Below are positions 18,492-27,023 of a DNA stretch of 64,000 bases, in pieces. The DNA comes from Sphingomonadales bacterium (GTDB lineage Bacteria > Pseudomonadota > Alphaproteobacteria > Sphingomonadales > Sphingomonadaceae), in NCBI GenBank assembly GCA_004173185.1, contig SEFZ01000008.1:1-64000 (forward strand), written 5' to 3'. A program made the translations under genes and the position numbers. The notes below the pieces were generated by a model. The model was not told the origin of the DNA. It worked only from the letters and a program-made list of their open reading frames with translations, and ran no database searches. The stretch's first letter is position 1, and every line of letters begins with the position of its first letter.

Positions 18492-19333
18492 GCGCTTTGC
18501 GGGACGGCCAGTGCGCCGAACGGATCGGTGTCCGCTGCCTGCAGGAAGCTCGCGACCAGCGCCGCAGCATCTTCGGTGAAGCCGTCGAGAAAGCCATGGC
18601 CCCATGCGGGCAATTCCACCAGCCGACCGTTGCGCAGCACATCGGGTGCGCGGCGGCTCTCGGCTTGCAGGTCATCGCCGGGGCTGAGCACGAGCACAGG
18701 CTGCGCGACTTCCGGCAGTCGCAGATCATACGCGAAGCCGAACGCGGCATTATGCCCCCACCAGGCGATATTGCGGCCCAGCAGCCCGTCGGGAAACATG
18801 TCCGCGACATCATCGAGGCTGAGCCCGCGCCCCAGATTATAGTGCACGAAGCCGTTCCAGCGGGTCATCAGATGCGCACCATCTAGGCTGGGCTTGAGCG
18901 GTGGGTAGAGGCGGTGCATCGCCTCCTTCTCGCTATCCGTGAACATCGGCGCGGAGATGCAGATCACCCGCCGCACCAGTGCTGAATACTCGGCGGCGAG
19001 ATTGGCCGCGATCATCGATCCGGTGTGATAACCGATCAGATCGACCGGCCCGATGATGCCGAGTGCTTCGATGGCGGAGCGCATCGCTTCGCTATAATCC
19101 GCGATGCTCGGCGGCGCGGGTGGCGCATCCGATTGGCCGAAGCCCGGCGTGTCGATCGCGACGGCCATCCGGCCGGTTGCTTCGGCGAAGCGATCGATAA
19201 AGCGCTCGTAACAGCGCCCGCTCATCGGGCTCATATGGAAGCAGATCAGCGGCGGTTCTGCGCTGTCTGCCGGTCCGGCGATCCGCACGTGCATCTGGCC
19301 GAAGCGGCCATCGACATATGCGCGCCGGGCCAT
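18476..19333 (-). CDS. alpha/beta-hydrolase with His in the nucleophile elbow
   Basis: A 285-residue alpha/beta-hydrolase fold protein. Strand and oxyanion region ICFHMSPMSGRCY, then DTPGFGQSD, the nucleophile elbow IGYHTGS (His103 where Ser, Cys or Asp is expected), the acid region VLSPGDD and the late His in WGHGFLDG are all visible. The fold is intact, but the usual nucleophile is not at its position. It could use Thr104, act as a lyase, or not hydrolyse at all. It is the last gene of the ten-gene minus operon and starts two bases beyond the VOC stop. The N-terminal domain of the protein at 47908 shows the same substitution. Confidence 0.85.
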   Translation of the reverse strand: MARRAYVDGRFGQMHVRIAGPADSAEPPLICFHMSPMSGRCYERFIDRFAEATGRMAVAIDTPGFGQSDAPPAPPSIADYSEAMRSAIEALGIIGPVDLIGYHTGSMIAANLAAEYSALVRRVICISAPMFTDSEKEAMHRLYPPLKPSLDGAHLMTRWNGFVHYNLGRGLSLDDVADMFPDGLLGRNIAWWGHNAAFGFAYDLRLPEVAQPVLVLSPGDDLQAESRRAPDVLRNGRLVELPAWGHGFLDGFTEDAAALVASFLQAADTDPFGALAVPQSAAGAA

Positions 19334-19334
19334 C

Positions 19335-20240
19335 TCAGCGCCCGATTTCGAGCAGTTCGATCAACTCACCGGCGAACCCGCGCACCGTGGCCGCACGGCG
19401 ACCGCCATATAACGGCCCTTCACGCCGCACCGGCGGCGTCAGGAAGACGGCGTCGAGCGCATCGAGATCGTCCACCGCCAGCGTCACCAAAGCATTGCCG
19501 GGCGGAAGCATTTCGGGATCCCCCTGCCGGACCGTGGCGGCATCGGGGTAATCATCGACTTCGATGATCGGCAGCCGGCCTTTCTGGACCATGGTGATCG
19601 TCGTGCGATAATCGCTGCCGAGATCGAAGGCGTTGTTGATCATCGAATAAGGCAGCGTGTAGCTGCTGCTGATATCCAGCTTCAGCGACCGCTCGAACCA
19701 TTTCAGGCTCGCTTCGCGATCCGGCGTGGCGAGAATGACGATGAAGATATGATCGGTCAGCGATGCGGCCATGGGCAGATCCGACGTTGGCGTGTTTTCC
19801 GCGACCTCGTTGAGATAGATCATTTCGCGGCCACGGCCGGTCACCTGCATCGGAATGAAATAGGGCAGGCCTTCGAGCGCCTTGGGGGGGCCGACAATGT
19901 CGAAGCCGCTGCCCTTCAGCCGATCCGGCCAGCCGAACACGTCCTGCACGGTAAGCTCATAGGCTGCCCAGCCATAGGTGCGCGTGGGCGTGAAATCAGC
20001 GGGAAGAGGCCCTTCGACCAGCCGCAGGAAGCAATGGGCACCGCTGCTCGGCTGAAGCATGGCATAGCGGGCACCCGCGCTCTTCGGCGTGCCCCAGCTT
20101 GCGGCGATGTCCGCATCGAGCGTGCCTTGCTCAACGAGGGTGAGCCCAAGCCGGCCGCTATAATCCTCGATCGCACCGTCGAGATCGGGCGTGGAGATCA
20201 CGCCGCCGACAATGCGGCCATGCTTCAGATATTCGGCCAT
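19335..20240 (-). CDS. VOC-superfamily protein with two modules
   Basis: A 301-residue protein with two vicinal-oxygen-chelate modules, about 10-135 (GGVISTPDLDGAIEDYSGRLG) and 150-290 (TDHIFIVILATPDREASLKWFERSL). The family includes extradiol dioxygenases, glyoxalases and epimerases. Candidate metal ligands include the His of TDHIF and late acidic residues, but the set is not complete enough to name a reaction. AAGGCGGAG stands before ATG 20240, which is two bases from the crotonase stop. Its place between CoA and hydrolase genes suggests an isomerase or C-C cleavage step. Confidence 0.82.
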   Translation of the reverse strand: MAEYLKHGRIVGGVISTPDLDGAIEDYSGRLGLTLVEQGTLDADIAASWGTPKSAGARYAMLQPSSGAHCFLRLVEGPLPADFTPTRTYGWAAYELTVQDVFGWPDRLKGSGFDIVGPPKALEGLPYFIPMQVTGRGREMIYLNEVAENTPTSDLPMAASLTDHIFIVILATPDREASLKWFERSLKLDISSSYTLPYSMINNAFDLGSDYRTTITMVQKGRLPIIEVDDYPDAATVRQGDPEMLPPGNALVTLAVDDLDALDAVFLTPPVRREGPLYGGRRAATVRGFAGELIELLEIGR

Positions 20241-20241
20241 T

Positions 20242-21003
20242 TCAAAACTCCGCCTTACGCTTTTCGAGGAACGCGGCGACGCCTTCCTTGAAGTCCGCGC
20301 CGGTGAACGCGCCCGCAAACAAGGCGGTGGTTTCGGCATCGTCGGCTGCCTGTCCGTCAAGGATGCGGCGCACGATCTTCTTGGTCTCGCGCACGCTGTG
20401 TGACGATGCTTCGGCAATCGTGGTGGCGAGCGCGGTGGCTTCCGCAATCGGGTCCGTCGCGACGATCTCGACCAGCCCGATCCGTGCCGCTTCTGCTGCG
20501 TCGAGCAACTGCGCGGTGAACAGGATGCGCTTTGCCTGTGCCGGACCGACCAGATCGACCAGCAGCTTGGTATCGTGCAGCGAATAGACGAGGCCCAGCT
20601 TGGCCGGGGTGATGCCGAAACGCGAGGAAGCGCTTACCACGCGCAGGTCGCATGCGATGGCGAGGCCACAACCGCCGCCGACGCATACGCCGTCAATCGC
20701 GGCAATCACGGGCTTGGCCGCGCGCGCCAGTTCGGCCTGCGCGCGGGCGATAGCCGCCTGGTTCATTGCGCGCCAATCGGGATCGAGCGCGCCCACTCCA
20801 AATTCGGCAATGTCCGCGCCAGCGCTGAACACGCCGGGGGAGGCCGATTGGAGGATGACGACCTTGATCGCGTCATCCGCCATCGCATCGGCGAGCAACA
20901 CGGGAAATTCCTCCCACATCGCCTGCGTGAACGCGTTGCGCTTCGCGGCGCGGTCGATCAGCAGCCGCGCTATGCGGCCTTCTTTCTCGAGCCTCAGGCT
21001 CAT
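20242..21003 (-). CDS. enoyl-CoA hydratase/isomerase family protein lacking both catalytic Glu
   Basis: A 253-residue crotonase-fold protein. The oxyanion-hole segments FSAGADIAEF and GVCVGGGCGLAIACD are present. In true hydratases the second reads GGGCE and a later segment reads PE; here they are GGGCG and ITPAKLGL, so both catalytic glutamates are replaced by Gly and Ala. The protein should bind an acyl-CoA and stabilise an enolate, but more probably as an isomerase, decarboxylase, hydrolase or C-C lyase than as a hydratase. ATG 21003 overlaps the previous stop by ATGA. Confidence 0.85.
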   Translation of the reverse strand: MSLRLEKEGRIARLLIDRAAKRNAFTQAMWEEFPVLLADAMADDAIKVVILQSASPGVFSAGADIAEFGVGALDPDWRAMNQAAIARAQAELARAAKPVIAAIDGVCVGGGCGLAIACDLRVVSASSRFGITPAKLGLVYSLHDTKLLVDLVGPAQAKRILFTAQLLDAAEAARIGLVEIVATDPIAEATALATTIAEASSHSVRETKKIVRRILDGQAADDAETTALFAGAFTGADFKEGVAAFLEKRKAEF

Positions 21004-21866
21004 GCCGGATCGACCTGTGCGAGATGCTCGGCGATTTCGCGTCGCGTGGTGATCCACACATCGGGCTTGGCCGTGACGTGTTGCAGGAATTGCTCGAACG
21101 CCCAGACGCGACCCGGACGACCGATGATGCGCAGATGCAAGCCCAGCGACATCATCTTGGGATTGCCCGCTTCACCTTCGCGATACAGCTGATCGAAGCA
21201 GTTCTTGGCATAATCCAGCCATTGCCCCGGCGTCATCGCCGGATCGGTCCACATCTTCATATCGTTGGTATCGAGCTGATATGGCACGATTGCGATCGGC
21301 TTGCCCGGCACGGTTTCTCGATCCCAGAAGGGCACGTCGCCGGAATAATTGTCCATATGATAGGTGAAGCCTTCTTCGATCAGAAGGCGGCGAGTGTTGT
21401 CGGTGTGGAAATAGCGGCTCAGCCAGCCATAGGGCCGCACGCCAGTGGTCTGCTCGATCGACGTGACTGCCTTGCGGATGAACTCGCGCTCCTGCGCCTC
21501 GTCCATCTTGAACTGGTGGACCCAGCGATAGCCGTGGCTGACCGGCTCATGGCCCAGATCAGCAATGGCCTGTCCGATCTCGGGATGGTTCTCCAGGCTC
21601 ATCGCCGCGACCGTCCAGCTCGCCTTGACGCCATATTTCTTGAGCAGGTTTACGATGCGCGGCGCACCGGCCTTGATGCCGTAGAGATAATTGGATTCAT
21701 TGCCGTAATTGCGGATCGGCGATTTGATGTGAATGCCCAGCTCGTCGACCGGCTCCATGCCCCGATCGCCGCGCGCGATCGTCATTTCCGAGCCTTCCTC
21801 GACATTGACCACGATCGACAGCGCCAGCTTGGCGCCATTCGGCCAATCGATACGTTCTTCCAACAT
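21000..21866 (-). CDS. PuuE-like polysaccharide deacetylase-fold hydrolase 1
   Basis: A 288-residue NodB-homology protein. It carries VNVEEGSEM (the EEG-E pattern of PuuE allantoinases), a GHEPVSHGYRWVH motif, and RPYGWLSRYFHTDNTRRLL. PuuE-type members open cyclic ureides or amides; others deacylate. The classical metal DD motif of chitin deacetylases is absent, as in PuuE. Two more relatives are at 45337 and 46241. The start at 21866 overlaps the SDR stop by TGATG. A cyclic amide or N-acyl substrate is inferred. Confidence 0.85.
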   Translation of the reverse strand: MLEERIDWPNGAKLALSIVVNVEEGSEMTIARGDRGMEPVDELGIHIKSPIRNYGNESNYLYGIKAGAPRIVNLLKKYGVKASWTVAAMSLENHPEIGQAIADLGHEPVSHGYRWVHQFKMDEAQEREFIRKAVTSIEQTTGVRPYGWLSRYFHTDNTRRLLIEEGFTYHMDNYSGDVPFWDRETVPGKPIAIVPYQLDTNDMKMWTDPAMTPGQWLDYAKNCFDQLYREGEAGNPKMMSLGLHLRIIGRPGRVWAFEQFLQHVTAKPDVWITTRREIAEHLAQVDPA

Positions 21867-22699
21867 CAGTGCATTTCCTCGCCACCGGAGACGTTGAGCG
21901 CCTCACCGGTAATGTAGACGGCGTCATCGGACGCGAGCCATGCGCAGGCGCCCGCAGTATCGCCGCCCAGACCGGGCCGCCCCATCGGGTTTTTGCGCTT
22001 CATGTTTTCCATGTACGCTTCCACGGATTCGAACCCGAGCAGCTTCGAGAAATACTCGTTCTGCCGCGCGCCAAGGCCGGTGGTGACGTGGTTCGGGCAC
22101 ACGGCGTTGACCGTGATGCCATATTGGCCAAGCTCGATCGCGTTCGAGCGGGTCAGGCCGATCATGCCGTGCTTCGAGCTGGTATAAGGCGCCATGTGCG
22201 GGAAGCCGGACTTTGCCGCCTGGCTGGCGACGTTGATGATCCGACCGCCTTTGCCCGCCGCGATCATCGCGCGCGCCGCAGCCTTGGTGCCGTAAAACGC
22301 GCCGGACAGGTTCACGCCGATCACGGCTTCCCATTCGGACGAAGTCGTCTCGAGCAGAGGCTTCATGATGTAGCCAATACCCGCGTTATTCACCCAGATA
22401 TCGACGGCACCAAATGTCTCGATGGTGCGGGCGACGAGCGCTTCGCAGCTCTCCTCCGAACGCACATCGCACGGGATCACTGCGACGCTCGCGCCACGTG
22501 TGCGCAACTCCGCGGCGACTGCTTCCATCTCATCGGTGGTGCCGATGTCGCTTGCGCCCATATGCTCGGCAGGCTTGCCGAGGTCGGAGACGACGCAATT
22601 GGCGCCTTCATCGGCGAAGCGCTGAAGGATCGCCTGACCCAATCCCTTGTCGCGACCCGAACCGGTGACGACGATCGTCTTGCCTTCGAAACGCCGCAT
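21866..22699 (-). CDS. short-chain dehydrogenase/reductase
   Basis: A 277-residue classical SDR. The cofactor loop is VTGSGRDKGLG, slightly longer than the usual TGxxxGxG. NNAG (VNNAGIGYI), the catalytic Ser region NVASQAAKSG, and YTSSKHG (Tyr-x-x-x-Lys) are present. An alcohol/ketone oxidoreduction on the pathway is expected. ATG 22699 overlaps the HapK-like stop as TGATG; the codon before it is GTG and could also start. Confidence 0.92.
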   Translation of the reverse strand: MRRFEGKTIVVTGSGRDKGLGQAILQRFADEGANCVVSDLGKPAEHMGASDIGTTDEMEAVAAELRTRGASVAVIPCDVRSEESCEALVARTIETFGAVDIWVNNAGIGYIMKPLLETTSSEWEAVIGVNLSGAFYGTKAAARAMIAAGKGGRIINVASQAAKSGFPHMAPYTSSKHGMIGLTRSNAIELGQYGITVNAVCPNHVTTGLGARQNEYFSKLLGFESVEAYMENMKRKNPMGRPGLGGDTAGACAWLASDDAVYITGEALNVSGGEEMH

Positions 22700-23001
22700 C
22701 ACAGCGTCTCGGTGAGGATGAAGGTCGGGTTGTCGGCGAATTGCTGGAATTCGGCCGCGACCTTCTGCACCGCGTCGCTCGAGGCTTCGACGCCGAATGC
22801 CGCGAGATCGGTGATGTCGATGGTCTCGATATATGCATAAGGCGAAGCTTCGCCGCCAAAGGTGCCGGTGGCGCGATAGACCTGAAAGTCGTTGACCGTG
22901 TTCAGGCCGCGCACGCCCGGCATGTCGGTGGTCCGCGCCCAGTTTTCATAGGCTGCCGGATCGGCGTCGGGCTTCAGATTGAACAGGACGATGATGCGCA
23001 T
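22699..23001 (-). CDS. HapK/RedY-like small protein
   Basis: A 100-residue protein beginning MRIIVLFNLKPDADPAAYEN and containing TTDMPGVRGLNTVNDFQVYR and YAYIETIDITDL. This matches the RedY/HapK family, a dimeric ferredoxin-like fold first seen in prodigiosin clusters. Function there is not settled. Here it lies between the amidase and the SDR in a degradative operon, so the family name should not be read as a sign of prodigiosin synthesis. Spacing to the amidase is 15 bp. Confidence 0.82.
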   Translation of the reverse strand: MRIIVLFNLKPDADPAAYENWARTTDMPGVRGLNTVNDFQVYRATGTFGGEASPYAYIETIDITDLAAFGVEASSDAVQKVAAEFQQFADNPTFILTETL

Positions 23002-23016
23002 GGGAATTCCTTTGCT

Positions 23017-24336
23017 TCAGTTCATTTCGGGCGGCGCATAGCCGCACAGGCCAGCGTCGAGGATGCGTGCAAGATCGAGAAGGGCGCGCTCGCTACCCGC
23101 CGGGCCGACCAGCTGCACGGCGACCGGCAGGCGATCCTCGTCAAAGCCGGCGGGGATGCTGAGTGCGGGCAATCCCGCGATATTGGCGAAGGCGGTGAAG
23201 CCTGCCTGATTGGCCGGGGGGCGTGCGGTGTGGGGGAAGGCGGCCTGCGGTGCCGTCGGCATTAGCAACACGCCGTCACTGCCCAAGGCGGCGCGCAGCG
23301 CTTCGCCGGTGCGGTGCAGAATGTCCGCCGCGCTGGCGGTGTCCGCATCGGATTTGCCATCGGCGCGATCGAGCATGAAATGCAGTTCGGGCGAGATCTT
23401 GTCCGGGGTATCGCTGCGGATCGTGGCGATGTGACCGCCCAGTTCGCGGGCCGAGATAACGAACCCGGCAAAGCGCACCGAAGCGGCATTGTCGCTGGGC
23501 GTGAATAGTTCACGCGGCATGGCACCAAGCGCTTCCAGCGCGCGGGCATAGGCTACCATCACGCTCGGCTGGCATTCCAGATCGTCCATCGCATTCAGCG
23601 TGAGCAGGCGCGCGAATGCGGCGGGGCCGCCGTCCATGCCGTCAGCGATCACCGCCAGCACCGCATCCACATCGTCCAGCGAACGCGCGAGCGGGCCGAT
23701 GCTGTCGAGCCACTCGCTCATCGGCGCGAGTCCACCGTCGGAAATCGCGCCATGGGTCGGCTTGATCCCATAGACGCCGTTATACGCGCTGGGGATGCGG
23801 ACCGATCCCAGCGTGTCCGTGCCGAGCGATGCCAGGCACAGGCTGGCCGCAACCGCCGCGCCGCTGCCGCCCGAGGAGCCTCCGGGGGTGTAGCCATCGC
23901 GGTGCGGGTTGATCGTGCGCCCGAACCACGGATTGTCTGTCGTAGCGCCCAATGCCGCTTCGTGCATGTTGAGCGTGCCGAGGATGATTGCCCCGGCGTC
24001 GCGGAGCCGGGCGACTGCCTGTGCATCGGTTTCGGCGATGATGCCGCGCCGTGCTTCCATGCCGGCATTCCATTCCAGGCCTTTTACCGCGATGTTGGAC
24101 TTCACTGCGATCGGTACGCCTTCGAGCGCACGCATATCGCCCGCCGCCACGCGCTGATCGGACAATGCCGCAGCAGCGAGCGCGCCTTCGCGGTCGATTC
24201 CGACATAGGCGTTCAGCGCCGGGTTGTACCGATCGATCCGCGCCAGATACTGCGCGACCACGGCGGAGGGGGTGGTTTCCCCCGCCGCATAGGCCCCGTG
24301 CAAACCGGCGATATCGAGGCGATGAAGATCGGCCAT
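23017..24336 (-). CDS. amidase-signature family hydrolase
   Basis: A 439-residue amidase with the full Ser-cisSer-Lys triad visible: Lys79 in GVPIAVKSN, the cis-Ser in YTPGGSSGGSG (about 155) and the nucleophile Ser178 in TLGSVRIPSAYNG. No signal peptide, so it is cytoplasmic. It should hydrolyse an amide, possibly the product of the PuuE-like or isochorismatase-like hydrolases. It starts six bases after the CoA ligase stop. Length is normal for the family. Transamidosome function (GatA) is unlikely because no gatB/gatC is near. Confidence 0.92.
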   Translation of the reverse strand: MADLHRLDIAGLHGAYAAGETTPSAVVAQYLARIDRYNPALNAYVGIDREGALAAAALSDQRVAAGDMRALEGVPIAVKSNIAVKGLEWNAGMEARRGIIAETDAQAVARLRDAGAIILGTLNMHEAALGATTDNPWFGRTINPHRDGYTPGGSSGGSGAAVAASLCLASLGTDTLGSVRIPSAYNGVYGIKPTHGAISDGGLAPMSEWLDSIGPLARSLDDVDAVLAVIADGMDGGPAAFARLLTLNAMDDLECQPSVMVAYARALEALGAMPRELFTPSDNAASVRFAGFVISARELGGHIATIRSDTPDKISPELHFMLDRADGKSDADTASAADILHRTGEALRAALGSDGVLLMPTAPQAAFPHTARPPANQAGFTAFANIAGLPALSIPAGFDEDRLPVAVQLVGPAGSERALLDLARILDAGLCGYAPPEMN

Positions 24337-24342
24337 CCGGGT

Positions 24343-25713
24343 TTACAGACCGCGCTGGTCGATCAGGCGGATGGGCTTTTGGCGCACGTCGATCTGGGTC
24401 GCCGCCGCGGTACCACCGGCCTCGACCAGCTGGATTGCGACTTCGACGCCGAGACCCTGTCGCAGCAGTCCCGAAAGTTGCCCCTCATCGGTGCCGCCAC
24501 GGCTTTCGAGCGTCACGACCATCTCGTCGCGCCCGGCGGCATCGCGGTTAAGATGGCAGACGAATTCGCCGGTCAGATCGGCGCGGTTCTCAATCAGCGC
24601 GCCGATCGCATGCGGGAACACGTTGATGCCGCGCAGCTTCACCATATTGTCGCTGCGGCCCTTGAAGCCGGCGATGCGCTTGAAGACCATGCCCGTCTGG
24701 TTCGCGCCGGCCAGTTCATGCGTGATGTCGTGCGTGTTGAAGCGGATGCACGGCGCGATATCGTCCTTGAACAGGCAGGTAACCACCATGTCGCCGGTCT
24801 CGCCCGTCCCCACCGGGGCGCTATCGTCGATGCCGAGCAGCTCCAGATATTGCGCGTCTTCCCACACATAGAGGCCGTCACGCTCCGGGCCTTCGCCGGC
24901 GATCGATCCGGTATCGCCCACGCCGTACCAGTCATAAGCCTTTGCGCCGCCCCAGGCCTGCTCCACGCCAGCGCGATCTTCGGTGCCGAGATGGCCGCAG
25001 ATCATCTTGATGTTGATCCGGTCGAGCAGTCCCTCAGCCTTGGCAACTTCGGCGAGCTTGCGGATATAATCGATGAAGCCGACCATCACGGAAACGTTGA
25101 AGTCGGCCATCAGATTTACCTGATTGATCGAACGCGTCTCGATCCCGGTGCCTGCCGACAGGAAGATCGAATTGGTGAAGTGAGTCACCGCCTCGCGGAT
25201 ATAGTGGCCGCCATTGATCATGCCGTGGCCATAGACCGACTGCACCACGTCCTGCGGCGAAAGCCCCTGCCAGCGATACATGCGGCCCACCAGCAGGTTG
25301 GTGATCTCGCGCCCCTTGGGCCCGAACAGCAAAGCTTGCGGCCGACCGGTCGTGCCCGATGTGGTGTGGAAGATCGTCGGCGCACGATCATCGCCGCCCA
25401 TGCCGGCGAAGTCGCCATAAGGCGGATGCTCGGCGATCGAGGCCATCAGGTCGGTCTTGTCGTACACCGGAAGCTTGGTGATGTCGTCCAGGCCGCGAAT
25501 ATCGCCAGCCTCGATGCCCTTCGCACCCCAGAGACGCTGATAGAAGGGTACTTCCCAGCCGCGCTTCATCAGCTTGAGGAAGCGCTCATTCTGAAGCGCG
25601 TGCAAGGCATCCCGGCTCATCGCGGTGTAGCGCGCGGTAAAGGCGTCGCCGACCGGATAATCCTCCAGCATCTGCTTGGCGTCGAAGGCTTCGAAATAGG
25701 TCGGAAAGGTCAT
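24343..25713 (-). CDS. phenylacetate-CoA ligase-like acyl-CoA/AMP ligase
   Basis: A 456-residue adenylate-forming enzyme of the PaaK type. The phosphate loop TTSGTTGRP (117-125), the motif YGVGDTGS, the hinge and a C-terminal VKLRGINVFPHAIGALIENR are present. PaaK-like enzymes make aryl- or acyl-CoA thioesters from free acids with ATP. It sits in the middle of the ten-gene minus operon and overlaps the MmgE/PrpD stop by four bases. It probably activates the acid that later enzymes (crotonase, SDR) process. The acid itself is unknown. Confidence 0.9.
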   Translation of the reverse strand: MTFPTYFEAFDAKQMLEDYPVGDAFTARYTAMSRDALHALQNERFLKLMKRGWEVPFYQRLWGAKGIEAGDIRGLDDITKLPVYDKTDLMASIAEHPPYGDFAGMGGDDRAPTIFHTTSGTTGRPQALLFGPKGREITNLLVGRMYRWQGLSPQDVVQSVYGHGMINGGHYIREAVTHFTNSIFLSAGTGIETRSINQVNLMADFNVSVMVGFIDYIRKLAEVAKAEGLLDRINIKMICGHLGTEDRAGVEQAWGGAKAYDWYGVGDTGSIAGEGPERDGLYVWEDAQYLELLGIDDSAPVGTGETGDMVVTCLFKDDIAPCIRFNTHDITHELAGANQTGMVFKRIAGFKGRSDNMVKLRGINVFPHAIGALIENRADLTGEFVCHLNRDAAGRDEMVVTLESRGGTDEGQLSGLLRQGLGVEVAIQLVEAGGTAAATQIDVRQKPIRLIDQRGL

Positions 25714-27023
25714 GCTCGCTCCGGGCGTGTGAAATAGGAAAGCGGATCGGCGAAGAGCCGGTCGTCGGGTTCTTGGGCGGCAAGCTCGCGTGCCAGCGCA
25801 CGCTTGGCCTCGGTCTGCGCGGTGCTCATCGCGGCATCGGGATGGCCCAGCGTATTGGGGATTGCGCGCTCGATGACGCTGCCGTCGGTGCGGGTGATGA
25901 CCAGCCGTTGTGGCGACAGCGCATTGAGATCGGGATTGCCATCCAGCGTCAGCACCAGCTTTGCCGCCAGCGCGCCGATGGCGGGATCGGCGAAGGTAGC
26001 GGGCGTGAAGCGACGCGGGTCGATCCGTCCGTCGCTCAGCATGAGCGCGCTCAACAGCGGCAGGCAGAGCCGGGCATAAGAAGGCGTCATTTCAGCCTGC
26101 AACGGCCTGCCGACCAGCCGCTCGATCAGCGGCGGGACAAACGCTTCGATCTGCGCGACCGAGCCGGCGTCGATCGCGTCCTCGCGCAGCAGCGTATCGA
26201 GCGCGGAGAGCACGCCGTGGCTGGCGCGGCCCGACGGGAAAGGTTTGATGCTGACTTCGGCGATGCGCCAGCTGCTGCCGAGCGTGTCGGTATAGGTGGA
26301 AAGCGCGCCTTCATCGAACAGCCGGAAATAGCCAAACGGCCCTTCCAGCGCATCCTGCGGCCCGGTCAGCCCAGCCTTGACGAGATCGACTGCTGCGATA
26401 GCGGCCCGCGCTGCACCGGCGATCTGGAGGGGCAGGGCGATCGACCCTTCGACATGCGCCTGCATCGTGCCTGCGCATTGCGAATAAGCGAGGCCGAGCA
26501 CGTCGGCGACATTCTCCACGCCATCGATCCGCGCCACTGCCAGCGCCGATCCGATCGCGCCTGCGGTGGCCGGGCGGAAGAAGCGCAAAGGCGTTTCGGC
26601 GGCGATGCCGAGGCCGCTGGCGATGTCGACGCCGACTGCCAGCGCGGCGAGCGCTTCATCCGGATCGCAGCCACCGCGCCGGTCGATTGCGGCCATCACC
26701 GATGCAGTGACCGTGGAGAGCGCATGAACCACGGCCGGCTCATGGACCGCATCCCATTCGAGGCAGTGGATCTGGAAAGCGTTGACGAAGGCGGCACCGG
26801 CTGCTGGCAAACGGCCAGCGCGCGCGATCAGTCGCGAATCCTCGCCGCTGCCCCAGCCACTGGCGGCGGCGAATACACCGTCCGCGCCGGGCGCAGTCGA
26901 TCCCGCTGCGCCGCTGGCCAGCGTATCGCCAAGCAAGTGAATCGCCGCATCGCGCACGGCGGGGGGGAGCACATGATCGGCGCGAGCGAAATCGAGAAGC
27001 CGTCGCGTTGCGCTCACAGCCAT
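25710..27023 (-). CDS. MmgE/PrpD family protein 1
   Basis: A 437-residue MmgE/PrpD protein, the family of 2-methylcitrate dehydratase, iminodisuccinate epimerase and itaconate-related dehydratases. Visible family blocks: HLLGDTLASGAAGS, HCLEWDAVHEPAVVHALS, AYSQCAGTMQAHVEGS and FPSGRASHGVLSALD. It probably dehydrates or epimerises a di- or tricarboxylic intermediate. It starts inside the end of the second MmgE/PrpD gene (10-base overlap). The pair may form a heteromer. Confidence 0.88.
   Translation of the reverse strand: MAVSATRRLLDFARADHVLPPAVRDAAIHLLGDTLASGAAGSTAPGADGVFAAASGWGSGEDSRLIARAGRLPAAGAAFVNAFQIHCLEWDAVHEPAVVHALSTVTASVMAAIDRRGGCDPDEALAALAVGVDIASGLGIAAETPLRFFRPATAGAIGSALAVARIDGVENVADVLGLAYSQCAGTMQAHVEGSIALPLQIAGAARAAIAAVDLVKAGLTGPQDALEGPFGYFRLFDEGALSTYTDTLGSSWRIAEVSIKPFPSGRASHGVLSALDTLLREDAIDAGSVAQIEAFVPPLIERLVGRPLQAEMTPSYARLCLPLLSALMLSDGRIDPRRFTPATFADPAIGALAAKLVLTLDGNPDLNALSPQRLVITRTDGSVIERAIPNTLGHPDAAMSTAQTEAKRALARELAAQEPDDRLFADPLSYFTRPERA

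Noticed and set aside
22699..23001. HapK/RedY-like protein as a sign of prodigiosin biosynthesis
   Set aside because: No other prodigiosin genes (such as PigC-, PigD- or carrier-protein types) are present; the neighbours are catabolic.
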